A DNA stretch of 20,355 nt from DASTDY01 sp035478375 (GTDB lineage Bacteria > Patescibacteriota > Saccharimonadia > Saccharimonadales > EFPC-124). Made by a program: the position numbers and the translations under genes. The notes beneath the pieces are model-generated. The model did no database searches. It worked only from the letters and a program-made list of their open reading frames with translations, and was not told where the DNA came from. The DNA is taken from the NCBI GenBank assembly GCA_035478375.1, contig DATIJQ010000020.1, positions 1 to 20,355 on the forward strand, in the 5' to 3' direction. Shown in pieces: positions 6,880 to 15,118 of this stretch. Every line of letters begins with the position of its first letter. Position 1 is the first letter of the stretch.

Positions 6880-9800
6880 TATGCTACCTCCTTTTCGTCA
6901 TCAGGTGCAGACAGGGCTGCATCATCATCGTTATTCATTTCGTCGGCGAGTTGCACGCTCATGCCATCGCCAAGGTCTAAGTCGCCAAATTCGTCGACTT
7001 CGTCAGCAACGGTTACGTCGAGTGGCTGCACGCTTGGATCGGCAGTGATGTCGGCTGGCTTGGCGGCTTCTTCGTGGATGGTGCTGGCCAAAACGTCTTC
7101 GGCATCAATAACTTCGGCGCGGTTGATTAAGTCGACGCGCAGACCCAACCCCTGCAACTCTTTTACGAGCACGTTAAAGCTTTCGGGGACTTTTGGCCCG
7201 GTAATCGGTTCTTTTTTAATGATTGATTCGTAGGCTTTGGCGCGACCGTAGGTGTCGTCAGATTTAATGGTGAGCATTTCTTGCAGGGTGCTTGCGGCGC
7301 CGTAAGCTTCGAGTGCCCACACCTCCATTTCACCAAAGCGCTGGCCACCGTTTTGTGCTTTACCACCAAGCGGCTGCTGAGTGACCATAGTGTATGGCCC
7401 AATGCTGCGGGCGTGGATTTTGTCGGCGACCATGTGGTGCAGTTTCATCATGTACATGTTGCCAACGGCGACTTGCTCTTTAAAGCCTTCACCGGTGCGG
7501 CCATCAAATAGTTGGACTTTACCGTTGCTTGGGAAACCGGCTTTGGCGAGTTCTTCTTCGATCTTTTCGATTGGCACACCATTAAATGGTGGCGTTGCGA
7601 CTTTGTAGCCCAAGGCACGTGCGGCCATGCCAAGATGCACTTCAAACAACTGGCCAAGGTTCATGCGCGACGGCACACCCAGCGGGTTTAAAATGACATC
7701 TACTGGCGTACCGTCTTCCATAAATGGCATGTCTTCGACTGGCAAAATGCGGGCAACAACACCTTTGTTACCGTGGCGGCCGGCTAACTTGTCGCCAACG
7801 CTGATTTTGCGCATTTGGGCGACAAAAATCTGGATCTGCATCAATACGCCAGCTTTGAGTTCGTGGCCGTTTTCGCGGCTGAACACTTTTACGCCAACTA
7901 CTTTGCCGTGTTTGCCGTTGCTCATGCGTTGGCTCGTGTCGCGGACGTCTTTGGCTTTTTCGCCAAAGATAGCGCGCAACAGGCGTTCTTCGCTACTGAG
8001 TTCTTGCTCGCCTTTTGGCGTGATTTTGCCCACCAAAATATCGCCGGCATGGACTTCGGCGCCGATGCGCACGATGCCGCTTTCGTCGAGGTGACGCAAG
8101 CTGTCTTCGCTAACGTTCGGGATGTCACGAGTGACAATCTCTGGCCCTAGCTTAGTTTCGCGGACTTCGACCATGTAGTCGGTGATGTGGATGCTGGTCA
8201 GGTCGTCGTCTTTAACAATGCGCTGACTCAAAATAATAGCGTCGTCCATGTTGTAGCCGCCCCATGGCATAAAGGCCACAATGAGGTCGCGGCCAACAGC
8301 CAATTCGCCGTCAGCAATGCTCATGCCTTCGGTCAAAACGTCGCCTTTTTTGACTTTTTGGCCGCGGGTAACAATAACGCGGTCGGTCATGCTTTCGCCA
8401 TCGTTGCTGCGTTTAAAATGTTGCGGCGTGTAAATTTTTACGCCGTCTTTGTACCTGATTTGAATTTCGGCAGCTTCGGCTTTAACAACTTCGCCGTCAC
8501 CTTCGGCAACTACCATTTGACCGCTGTTGCGGGCAATTGCCTTTTCCATGCCGGTGCCAACGATTGGCGAGCTTGGTTTAAGCAGTGGTACGGCCTGTTT
8601 TTGCATGTTCGAACCAGTCAAACTGCGGTCGACGCGGTTTTTTTCGATAAACGGAATCAAGCTGGCAGTGCTACCTAAGATTTCTTTGCGAGCGGCATCA
8701 ATGTACGTGACTTCGCTGGCGTCGATTTCACCTGGTTTTAGGTGGATGCGGGCCGACACGCGGTCGCTTGCAAATTTGCCGTCTTTGGTCAATTGGTTGC
8801 CAGATTCGGCAATGATTTCGGTTGCTTCTTGCACGGCGTCCAAGTACACAACTTCGTCAGTGACCTTACCTTTAACGACTTTGCGGTATGGGGCTTCCAA
8901 AAAACCGTATTCGTTAACGCGTGAATAACTAGCCATGTTAAGCAACAGACCAATGTTGGCGCCTTCAGGAGTTTCTACGGTGCAAAGGCGGCCATAGTGG
9001 GTAGCGTGAGCGTCGCGGACATCTAAGCCGGCTCGTTCGCGGCTCAAACCGCCAGGACCAGTACTGCTAAGGTGGCGCTTGTGGGCGATTTCGCTAAGCG
9101 GGTTGGTTTGGTCCATAAACTGGCTGAGCTGACTGCTTGCAAAGAACTCGCGTACGGCAGCAACGACGGGGCGGGCGTTAATAAGCTGACCGGGGGTGAC
9201 GGTCTCGATGTCGCACATGCTCATGCGATCGCGGGCATTGCGTTCCATGCGCAGCAAACCAATGCGGAATTGACGTTGGACCAATTCGCCGACCATTTTG
9301 ACGCGGCGGTTGCCCAAAGCATCGATGTCATCGGCAGCGTCTTGCGTGTTGTTAAGGCGGATGAGCTCCTTAATAATAGCGACGAGGTCGTCAATGCGCA
9401 TGACGCGGTTTTCGGCGGTGTTAGCTATGTCAATGCCAAGACGTTGGTTAATTTTGTAGCGGCCCACGCGGCTGAAGTCAAAGCGCTTAAAGTCAAAGAA
9501 CATACGCTGGATTAATTCACGGGCGTTGTCAACAGTGGCCAAGTCGCCGGGGCGCAGACGGCGGTAAACTTCGATTAACGCTTCGTTGGCACCTTTGGCT
9601 GGATCTTTGTCGAGCGTGGTGTCAATGTAGTTTATGTCGCCTGTGTCGACATCTTTAAAGAGGTCTTTAATGGCAGTGTTGGTCGGATACGCTAAGGCGC
9701 GCAGCAAGGTGGTAACAGGAATTTTGCGGCGGCGGTCAATTTTAACGTACAAAACGCCGCTTTGGGCGGTTTCGAATTCAAGCCATGCACCACGGCCTGG

Positions 9801-10289
9801 GATAACTTTGGCGCCGTAGTAATTGCGGCCAGCAGCGGCATCAGCAGTAAAGAATACGCCGGCCGAACGGATAAGCTGGCTGACAACAACGCGTTCCGCA
9901 CCGTTAATAACAAAGGTGCCGCGGTTAGTCATCCATGGGTAGTCGCCAAGGTAGATTTCTTGCTCTTTAACCTCGCCAGTTACTTTGTTGGTCAGTTCGA
10001 TTTTGGCTTTTAGTGGCGCTTCAAAACTAATGTTGTTTTCGCGCGCTTCGATTTCGCTGGTTTTGGGCGTTTCAAAGTGGTAACCCTTAAAACGTAATTC
10101 AAGTTTTTGGCCGGTGTAATCCTCAATAGGATTAATTTCGGCAAAAATCTCACCCAAACCTTCTTCGACAAACCATTTAAAGCTGTCAGTCTGGTGGGCG
10201 ATAAGATTAGGCAGCGCGAGTGCTGTGTCGTCTTGTGTAAAGAGGACACGAACAGCGTCGGCTGGCTTTGTGCTAGCTTTGGTGCTCAT
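6879..10289 (-). CDS. rpoB: DNA-directed RNA polymerase subunit beta
   Basis: RpoB is the other large polymerase subunit and the rifampicin target. The product is 1136 residues from ATG 10289 (MSTKASTKPADAVRVLFTQ), preceded by AGGGG at nine bases. The frame is open 17 codons further up, but those codons lie in the structured leader and lack a ribosome site. Landmarks include RGTFVINGAERVVVSQL, the rifampicin cluster SQLSQFMDQTNPLSEIAHKR, GPGGLSRERAG, ETPEGANIGLL, GDKLAGRHGNKGVV, and the C-terminal GGQRFGEMEVWALEAYGA. A long acidic tail follows (about the last 70 residues, ending DDEKEVA). The rifampicin cluster differs from E. coli at several places, including His for Arg529 and Thr for Leu533. 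It is the first gene of rpoBC; rplJ/rplL are not upstream. Confidence 0.99.
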   Translation of the reverse strand: MSTKASTKPADAVRVLFTQDDTALALPNLIAHQTDSFKWFVEEGLGEIFAEINPIEDYTGQKLELRFKGYHFETPKTSEIEARENNISFEAPLKAKIELTNKVTGEVKEQEIYLGDYPWMTNRGTFVINGAERVVVSQLIRSAGVFFTADAAAGRNYYGAKVIPGRGAWLEFETAQSGVLYVKIDRRRKIPVTTLLRALAYPTNTAIKDLFKDVDTGDINYIDTTLDKDPAKGANEALIEVYRRLRPGDLATVDNARELIQRMFFDFKRFDFSRVGRYKINQRLGIDIANTAENRVMRIDDLVAIIKELIRLNNTQDAADDIDALGNRRVKMVGELVQRQFRIGLLRMERNARDRMSMCDIETVTPGQLINARPVVAAVREFFASSQLSQFMDQTNPLSEIAHKRHLSSTGPGGLSRERAGLDVRDAHATHYGRLCTVETPEGANIGLLLNMASYSRVNEYGFLEAPYRKVVKGKVTDEVVYLDAVQEATEIIAESGNQLTKDGKFASDRVSARIHLKPGEIDASEVTYIDAARKEILGSTASLIPFIEKNRVDRSLTGSNMQKQAVPLLKPSSPIVGTGMEKAIARNSGQMVVAEGDGEVVKAEAAEIQIRYKDGVKIYTPQHFKRSNDGESMTDRVIVTRGQKVKKGDVLTEGMSIADGELAVGRDLIVAFMPWGGYNMDDAIILSQRIVKDDDLTSIHITDYMVEVRETKLGPEIVTRDIPNVSEDSLRHLDESGIVRIGAEVHAGDILVGKITPKGEQELSSEERLLRAIFGEKAKDVRDTSQRMSNGKHGKVVGVKVFSRENGHELKAGVLMQIQIFVAQMRKISVGDKLAGRHGNKGVVARILPVEDMPFMEDGTPVDVILNPLGVPSRMNLGQLFEVHLGMAARALGYKVATPPFNGVPIEKIEEELAKAGFPSNGKVQLFDGRTGEGFKEQVAVGNMYMMKLHHMVADKIHARSIGPYTMVTQQPLGGKAQNGGQRFGEMEVWALEAYGAASTLQEMLTIKSDDTYGRAKAYESIIKKEPITGPKVPESFNVLVKELQGLGLRVDLINRAEVIDAEDVLASTIHEEAAKPADITADPSVQPLDVTVADEVDEFGDLDLGDGMSVQLADEMNNDDDAALSAPDDEKEVA

Positions 10290-10438
10290 CCAAAAATGCC
10301 CCTGTCGTTTTTTAGTTATTTCGTGGCACTTCCGCGACATAAAAAATCGCGGCCCCGAAGATCCACTAGGTAGGTCCCATAAAAACCGCTGGCCAAGCGT
10401 TGTATGAGTATAAATTACCTACCTTACACTACTTCTTA
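10290..10438 (-). promoter_or_regulatory. Structured leader of the rpoBC mRNA
   Basis: The roughly 150-nt leader has three inverted repeats in order: GGTAGGT (10417-10423) with ACCTACC (10369-10375), enclosing CGCT/AGCG (10387-10399) followed by GTTTTT, and then CCGCGA (10347-10352) with TCGCGG (10332-10337) around a T-rich loop. The arrangement could support attenuation or an autoregulatory binding site. No known riboswitch or ribosomal-protein leader was recognised. Confidence 0.4.
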
Positions 10439-10444
10439 CAATGT

Positions 10445-10473
10445 ATTATGCGTGAGTTTTCCACTGCCGTCAA
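10445..10473 (-). promoter_or_regulatory. Promoter of rpoBC
   Basis: On the minus strand: -35 TTGACG (10468-10473), a 17-nt spacer, -10 CATAAT (10445-10450). It is close to the sigma-70 consensus. The start would be near 10438. An AT-rich stretch with further TATA-like words lies upstream (10480-10505). Confidence 0.8.
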
Positions 10474-10526
10474 GGAGTTTGATAATTTTATATTGTATAA
10501 TTTGCAATGGTTTATTCAAAAGTCAA

Positions 10527-10559
10527 CGTCCGCCCTGTCGTTTGGCAACAGGGCGGACG
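10527..10559 (-). terminator. Terminator of the GNAT-like gene
   Basis: CGTCCGCCCTGT and ACAGGGCGGACG form a perfect 12-bp GC-rich stem with a 9-nt loop, ten bases after the stop at 10570. The following bases on the minus strand, TTGACTTTTG, form an imperfect T-rich tail. Confidence 0.7.
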
Positions 10560-10569
10560 GCGACGACAA

Positions 10570-11217
10570 CTACGCGGCGCGGCGTAGTTCATCAAGCGTA
10601 AGGTTGCCCTTCACCAGAAGCATCGGTGTTTTGGCGGTGGGCGCGACGTAGAGCTTGGCCTCGCTGGCCGGCGGGATCACAAAACCGCCGAAACCGTTGT
10701 TGGGATTCGCGAGAATGCTCAGCGACCGGCTGTTGTCGGGTCGCACCAGCGTAAACGGCCTTTCGAACATAGCCGCGTTTTTACTGTTGCGGATGATGTC
10801 ATGCGCGATCAGCCGCAGCATCGCAACGCCGAGGTGCCGCTGAGCCTCCGGCCTTTGGTCATCCAACCAGTAAGCCAGCCAGGGACCGACGGCAACGGGC
10901 GGCGGGTTTGATTCTTCGGACTGTTCGCACAGCTCGTCTTGCTCGACAGTCGCCACACCAATGGCCTTTTGGCCATAAAAAACGATGTAGGCGACGAATT
11001 TGCCGCCGCTGTCGCGCATTTGCTTCAGACGCTCCCACAGCAGACCAGTGACGGTGAGCGGCGTGGCGTACCGCTGGGTTATGCCCGGGAAATCCGCCTC
11101 GAGGCCAGGGTTGCCCTGGACAATTGCGTAAAGGCGCGATCCGAGCTCCCAAAAATTAAGCCCCTTCCAATCCAATCGAGCAACGTCCAAACCGGGGTGC
11201 ACATTCGTGTCAGACAC
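10570..11217 (-). CDS. GNAT-like N-acyltransferase domain protein (putative)
   Basis: The 215-residue product is weakly recognisable. The order of elements fits a GNAT fold: a beta strand FVAYIVFYGQKAIGVATV (about 75-92), a second strand GPWLAYWLDD (about 110-119) followed by an Arg-rich helix RPEAQRHLGVAMLRLIAHD in the place of the acetyl-CoA loop, and then TLVRPDNSRSLSILANPNNG (about 155-175), like the Asn/Ser segment and GF turn that close the GNAT domain. The acetyl-CoA loop is not the canonical Q/RxxGxG/A, so activity is uncertain. GTG 11217 is used, with GAGAGG about eight bases upstream. The gene is more GC-rich than rpoBC. It stands alone, between clpP and rpoB, with its own terminator. 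Substrate unknown. Confidence 0.6.
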   Translation of the reverse strand: MSDTNVHPGLDVARLDWKGLNFWELGSRLYAIVQGNPGLEADFPGITQRYATPLTVTGLLWERLKQMRDSGGKFVAYIVFYGQKAIGVATVEQDELCEQSEESNPPPVAVGPWLAYWLDDQRPEAQRHLGVAMLRLIAHDIIRNSKNAAMFERPFTLVRPDNSRSLSILANPNNGFGGFVIPPASEAKLYVAPTAKTPMLLVKGNLTLDELRRAA

Positions 11218-11272
11218 AGAACTGCCTCTCGCTTGAGTGTCGCTTGTGGCCTATTTTAAAATAATTTTGTGT

Positions 11273-11331
11273 AAAAAGCTAGGCCTCTGATCTCATACTA
11301 CTCGGCCGAGGGAATCTCTTGCTTTCCCTAG
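11273..11331 (-). terminator. Possible clpP terminator
   Basis: Beyond the clpP stop, CTAGG (11327-11331) can pair with CCTAG (11279-11283), enclosing AGGGAA/TTCCCT and a CTCGGCCGAG palindrome. AAAAA at 11273-11277 gives a T-run on the minus strand. The outer stem is only 5 bp, so this call is weak. Confidence 0.35.
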
Positions 11332-11334
11332 AAC

Positions 11335-11931
11335 CTAAGATTTTTCAATAATGCCGTCAACAACACCGTAGCCTACGGCTTCTTTGGCAGTCATCCAAAA
11401 GTCACGTTCCATATCGGCGCGGACTTTGGCTGGTTTTTGGCCAGTGTTTTTGGCCATGATCTCTACAAGCAATTCTTTGGTGCGGATACCTTCTTTAAGG
11501 CTAATTTCCATGTCGGTCATCATGCCCTGCGTGCCGCCGCTCGGCTGGTGGATCATAACGCGGCTGTTTGGCAGCACAAAGCGCTTGCCTTTTGCGCCAG
11601 CACTTAGCAAAACGGCGCCCATGCTGGCTTGCATGCCAATGCCAATAGTTTGTACGTCGGGCTTAATAAAGTTCATTGTGTCAATAATTGCCAGGCCGTC
11701 GTATACGCTGCCGCCAGGGCTGTTAATGTAGAGGCTAATATCTTTTTTAGGATCTTCGTAGGCCAAGTGCAAAAGCTGGGCGACTACCAAGTTGGCCGTG
11801 TGTTCGTTGACTTCTTCGCCTAAAAATATAATGCGTTCGTTTAGCAAGCGGCTGTAAATGTCGTAGGCGCGCTCGCCCATTGGGTTGCGTTCGATTACTG
11901 TTGGTACGAGGTAGTTTTTTGGATTCGTCAT
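11335..11931 (-). CDS. clpP: ATP-dependent Clp protease proteolytic subunit
   Basis: ClpP is the serine peptidase barrel that degrades proteins fed by ClpX or ClpC. The 198-residue product has the expected length and a complete triad: Ser in GMQASMGAVLLSAG, His in VMIHQPSGG and Asp in MERDFWMTA. The start is ATG 11931 (MTNPKNYLVPTVIE). There is no clear ribosome site; the promoter lies so close that the transcript would begin about three bases before the ATG, suggesting a leaderless message. A CIRCE element overlaps the promoter, so HrcA control with heat induction is expected. The unfoldase partner is not in the window. Confidence 0.99.
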   Translation of the reverse strand: MTNPKNYLVPTVIERNPMGERAYDIYSRLLNERIIFLGEEVNEHTANLVVAQLLHLAYEDPKKDISLYINSPGGSVYDGLAIIDTMNFIKPDVQTIGIGMQASMGAVLLSAGAKGKRFVLPNSRVMIHQPSGGTQGMMTDMEISLKEGIRTKELLVEIMAKNTGQKPAKVRADMERDFWMTAKEAVGYGVVDGIIEKS

Positions 11932-11940
11932 AGTACTTTA

Positions 11941-11969
11941 ATCATAAAAAATTAGCACTCGCGCGTCAA
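11941..11969 (-). promoter_or_regulatory. Promoter of clpP
   Basis: On the minus strand: -35 TTGACG (11964-11969), 17-nt spacer, -10 TATGAT (11941-11946). The predicted start is around 11934, only about three bases before the clpP ATG. Confidence 0.8.
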
Positions 11970-11978
11970 GAGTGCTAG
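11952..11978. promoter_or_regulatory. CIRCE operator (HrcA binding site)
   Basis: TTAGCACTC, nine bases, GAGTGCTAG. This matches the CIRCE consensus TTAGCACTC-N9-GAGTGCTAA at all but the last base. It covers the -35 and most of the spacer of the clpP promoter, so bound HrcA would block polymerase. Confidence 0.92.
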
Positions 11979-11981
11979 TCA

Positions 11982-12010
11982 CCGCCAGCGCCTCAAACGG
12001 GCGCTGGCGG
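11982..12010. terminator. Terminator hairpin after the small membrane protein gene
   Basis: CCGCCAGCGCC (11982-11992) and GGCGCTGGCGG (12000-12010) form a perfect 11-bp stem with a 7-nt loop, 12 bases beyond the stop at 12023. No strong T-run follows, and the CIRCE element starts three bases away. Confidence 0.6.
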
Positions 12011-12022
12011 GACAGACAACAG

Positions 12023-12349
12023 TTACGTGGAGGGCAAAGACCAGTTAAAAAAGAGGTACGCCGCGCCAACGGCAACGAGCGCGATCAAAAACACTGCGAT
12101 CACGCTACCACACTGCTCATGGCGCAACTTGAGTTCGATCCTGACAAAGGCGCGCCCAAGACCAAACAGCGCACAAACGCTCGCCGCAACTGACAGCCAC
12201 GCGCCGATATCCTTGCGAGTTTTGAGTTCAAGGGTATAGGTTGCATGAAGGTACATAAACAGTGCCAGGGCAAGTAGCCCAATAAGGGCAATCGCAAGCT
12301 GCCCAATGCCAAAAGCCACATTAAGTCGCTGCAACCACTTAGTCTTCAT
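12023..12349 (-). CDS. Small membrane protein of unknown function
   Basis: The 108-residue product has three clear hydrophobic segments: about residues 12-36 (GQLAIALIGLLALALFMYL), 50-66 (WLSVAASVCALFGLG) and 83-103 (IAVFLIALVAVGAAYLFF), with Lys/Arg-rich links between them. ATG 12349 is preferred over GTG 12355 because GGGAG sits five bases before it. It has its own putative promoter and a terminator, so it is a single-gene unit between tig and clpP. The length and topology do not point to a known family. Confidence 0.7.
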   Translation of the reverse strand: MKTKWLQRLNVAFGIGQLAIALIGLLALALFMYLHATYTLELKTRKDIGAWLSVAASVCALFGLGRAFVRIELKLRHEQCGSVIAVFLIALVAVGAAYLFFNWSLPST

Positions 12350-12381
12350 AACCACTCCCGTAGGTTTAAGTCTGCGAGTTT

Positions 12382-12410
12382 ATTAAAACAAGGTTACTGG
12401 TTAAACGCAA
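12382..12410 (-). promoter_or_regulatory. Putative promoter of the small membrane protein gene
   Basis: On the minus strand: TTGCGT (12405-12410), 17-nt spacer, TTTAAT (12382-12387). It begins directly after the tig stop codon. Confidence 0.5.
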
Positions 12411-12411
12411 C

Positions 12412-13698
12412 CTACTTGGCGTTGAGTTCGACTAAACGGTCAACAGTTTTTTCGGTCATTAAACGGTTGGCTAAATCGCGGCGAGCTTCGGCGGTGTCGA
12501 GCTGTTTGGCAATTTCGGGCGACTTGCCGTAGCGTTCCAGCATGGCTTTAAGGCTGGCGTCGAGGTCCTCGCGGCTGACCTCAATATTCTCGATCTTGCT
12601 AAGTTCGGCCAAGGCCAGGCCAACTTGCACGCGGCGCACGGCTTGCTCGCGCACGTCTTTTTTAAGCCAGCCTTCTTTGGTTTGGCCTTGTTGCTCGAGG
12701 TATTGCTCGAGCGTCATGCCGCGATACATTAAGTTTTGGACAAAATCGCGCTCAATGGCAGCGGCTTGGTCGGTGACTAAAATTTCTGGCGCCGGGATGT
12801 GGCTACCCTTTACCAGCTGTTCGATAAGATCGTCTTTAAGTTTGTCGACGGCTTCGCGCTCTTTTTGTTCGGTCAGTTCGCGAGTAACGTCGGCGCGTAG
12901 CTCTGCTAATGTTTTAAATGGACCGGCTTTGGCGGCGAATTCGTCATTAAGTTCTGGCTTGACGATTTCTTTAATGGTCTTAACAGTCACTTTAAAAATG
13001 ACTTTGGCGCCAGCCAGCGGTTTGTGATGATAATCTTTAGGGAAGGTCAGCGGCAGGTCAAAAATGTCGCCGGCTTTTTTGCCGACAATGCCTTCTTCGA
13101 AGCCCGGGATAAATGAATGCGAGCCAAGCACCAACTCATAATCCGTACCGGTTGCACCAGCTACCTCTTTGCCATCTGCATCAGAACCAGCAAAGTCGAT
13201 TGTAACCTCGTCGCCATCTTTGGCGGCACGGTCAGCATCGTTTTTAGTGGCGAGGCTGGTTTGCAGGCGTTCAATAACTTCGTCAACTTCTTTAGCTGGT
13301 ACGTCAGTTGTTGCTTTTGTCGCTTTTAGCTTTTTATAGTCGCCTAATTTTACGGCGGGCACGACTTCGACTTCGGCCGTAAATTCTAGCTCTTGGCCAG
13401 GCACAAATTTTGCCACGTCGACTTTTGGCTGGTCAAGCGGCATAATTTTTTCGGCATCAAAAACAGTAACAGCGCTTTGGTTGACTGCATCTTGCAAGAT
13501 TTCTTGATTAACAAGGTTTGGGTCGAGCTGTTTATTAGCAACCTCAGCCGGCGCTTTACCCTGGCGAAAGCCTGCAACCTTAACGGTTTTTGCTAAGCGT
13601 GCAAGGGTTTTTTGTTGGATCGGCGCCAAGTCATCTGCGGCGAGAGTGACGGTAATTTGTTTTTTTGTGTCGGATAGGTTCTTAATAACGTGCTTCAT
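12412..13698 (-). CDS. tig: Trigger factor (ribosome-associated chaperone)
   Basis: Trigger factor binds the ribosome exit tunnel through L23 and shields nascent chains; its middle domain is a prolyl isomerase of the FKBP type. The 428-residue product has all three domains: the N-terminal ribosome-binding domain with the signature GFRQGKAP (44-51), the FKBP-like domain (about 150-240, with FIPGFEEGIVGKKAGD), and the long helical C-terminal arms (about 245-428). Length is normal. The start is ATG 13698 (MKHVIKNLSD). No ribosome site is visible. TATACT at 13707-13712 could be a -10 box that would start transcription two or three bases before the ATG, hinting at a leaderless message, but no good -35 is seen. 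Confidence 0.98.
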   Translation of the reverse strand: MKHVIKNLSDTKKQITVTLAADDLAPIQQKTLARLAKTVKVAGFRQGKAPAEVANKQLDPNLVNQEILQDAVNQSAVTVFDAEKIMPLDQPKVDVAKFVPGQELEFTAEVEVVPAVKLGDYKKLKATKATTDVPAKEVDEVIERLQTSLATKNDADRAAKDGDEVTIDFAGSDADGKEVAGATGTDYELVLGSHSFIPGFEEGIVGKKAGDIFDLPLTFPKDYHHKPLAGAKVIFKVTVKTIKEIVKPELNDEFAAKAGPFKTLAELRADVTRELTEQKEREAVDKLKDDLIEQLVKGSHIPAPEILVTDQAAAIERDFVQNLMYRGMTLEQYLEQQGQTKEGWLKKDVREQAVRRVQVGLALAELSKIENIEVSREDLDASLKAMLERYGKSPEIAKQLDTAEARRDLANRLMTEKTVDRLVELNAK

Positions 13699-13759
13699 AT
13701 CTTATAAGTATACAGGGTGTCAGATGAGAATGCGAGCGTAAGCGTTTATTGGGTAGTAG

Positions 13760-15085
13760 CTACACCACATCATCTTCTTGGTGGCGATAATCTTTTATAT
13801 TTGTAACCAGGCGCGCGAACGACAACTTGTGTTCTTTTTCGTTGGCCACGTCTTTTAGTGTGTACGTTTCTTCGTCTAGCTCTTTTTGACCGACAAATAA
13901 AATAAACGGTATGCCTTTTTTGACAGCAGTTTTAATTTGCTTGTCGATTTTGCGGCCGGTTATGTCGAGTTCGGTGTTAACGTCTTCGGTGCGCAATCGG
14001 TCTGCTAATTTTTGGGCGCCTTTAAGCGTATTGTCGCCAAGTACCACAATGTAAACTTCGGTAGCGGTTTGCAGGGTAGGAATGAGTTTGTGCGTTTCTA
14101 AAAAATCTTTAAAGGTGACATCGCCAATTGCAAAGCCGGCAGTTGGCACCGGATCGACGCCAAATAACCCGACCAAGCCATCGTAGCGGCCGCCGCCAAA
14201 CAGCGAGCGGGCGTTGTCTGGGTTGGTGTCAAAAACTTCAAACACAATATCGGTGTAATAATCGAGGCCACGCATAAGGCCAATGTCGAACGTGGCGCTT
14301 TTAACGCCATGTTCGCGCAGTAGCGTAAACAGCATCTGGACTTCGCGGATGGCGTTTGAGTCTAAAATTTGCTTTGGCAAGTCGCCCATACTTTTAGCGG
14401 CAAACAGCTGGGCGATTTTTTTGAGGCCAGATTGCACTTTTGGCTGGTCAAAGATGTCGGCGGCTTGGTCGCGGAATTCGGCCGGAGTGATTTTGTCTTT
14501 GCGGTCAAATAATTTAATCATTAGCTGCGCCTGCACAACGTCGAGTTCCAAATATTCGGTCATCATAAAATTAACCAGGCTGCGGCTGTTAATTTTGATG
14601 GTGTACATTTTGTCGGTGGCGCCAAATGTTTTCATGATTTGGTCAGCCATGCTAATAAGTTCGACTTCGGCATCAATGGTGGCTACGCCAAAAATATCGA
14701 CGTTAAGTTGCCAAAACTCACGCAGCCGACCGTGCTGCGGGCGTTGGTAGCGCATAAAGTTGGCCACAGAATACCAGCGCGCCGGATAGGTCACTTCTTG
14801 CCGACGCGCGGCGACCATGCGGCTGACGCTGGGGGTCATTTCGGGACGGATCACGACTTGCCGGTTGCCACGATCAGTAAATAAGTAGCTTTCGTCGTTG
14901 ACGATTTCTTGACCAGTTTTAGCGGCGTAAATGTCGAGCGGCTCTAAAAGCGGCGCCATGTATTCTTGGTAGCCATAGCGCTGGGCGATTTTGCGCCACA
15001 CGCTAAATAGGTAGTTTTGCACGCGCATGTCGTCGGGGTAAAAATCGCGCGCGCCTTTGTAGGGTTGGGTACTGAGCATTGCCAT
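13760..15085 (-). CDS. hisS: Histidine-tRNA ligase
   Basis: HisRS charges tRNA-His with histidine. The 441-residue product is a class II synthetase. Motif 1 lies near residues 40-60, and motif 2 is visible as NFMRYQRPQHGRLREFWQ. The histidine-specific motif appears as LMRGLDYYTDIVFE (usual form VRGLDYYT), then motif 3 FGGGRYDGLVGLFG and FAIGD. The C-terminal anticodon-binding domain follows (about 340-441, including EVYIVVLGD). ATG 15085 is preceded by AAGGAA nine bases upstream; the predicted mRNA start is only about 12 bases before the ATG. It stands alone, 61 bp upstream of tig. Confidence 0.98.
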   Translation of the reverse strand: MAMLSTQPYKGARDFYPDDMRVQNYLFSVWRKIAQRYGYQEYMAPLLEPLDIYAAKTGQEIVNDESYLFTDRGNRQVVIRPEMTPSVSRMVAARRQEVTYPARWYSVANFMRYQRPQHGRLREFWQLNVDIFGVATIDAEVELISMADQIMKTFGATDKMYTIKINSRSLVNFMMTEYLELDVVQAQLMIKLFDRKDKITPAEFRDQAADIFDQPKVQSGLKKIAQLFAAKSMGDLPKQILDSNAIREVQMLFTLLREHGVKSATFDIGLMRGLDYYTDIVFEVFDTNPDNARSLFGGGRYDGLVGLFGVDPVPTAGFAIGDVTFKDFLETHKLIPTLQTATEVYIVVLGDNTLKGAQKLADRLRTEDVNTELDITGRKIDKQIKTAVKKGIPFILFVGQKELDEETYTLKDVANEKEHKLSFARLVTNIKDYRHQEDDVV

Positions 15086-15103
15086 AAGTGTTTTCCTTGC
15101 TTT

Positions 15104-15112
15104 ATTGTAACA
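15104..15112 (-). promoter_or_regulatory. Extended -10 promoter of hisS
   Basis: TGT followed by TACAAT (15104-15109) on the minus strand, sharing TTCTGTTACAATAA with the rpsL promoter. The hexamer at the -35 position is GCCTCG and does not match, so the extended -10 probably carries recognition. The -35 region falls inside the adjoining terminator hairpin. Confidence 0.6.
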
Positions 15113-15118
15113 GAATAT

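Noticed and set aside
10290..10340. 17-codon N-terminal extension of RpoB
   Set aside because: It lies in the structured leader, has no ribosome site and does not resemble RpoB; ATG 10289 has AGGGG upstream.
3122..10373. Many long open frames on the plus strand opposite rpoC and rpoB
   Set aside because: They are shadows of the real genes caused by codon bias; none has a recognisable motif or a supported start.
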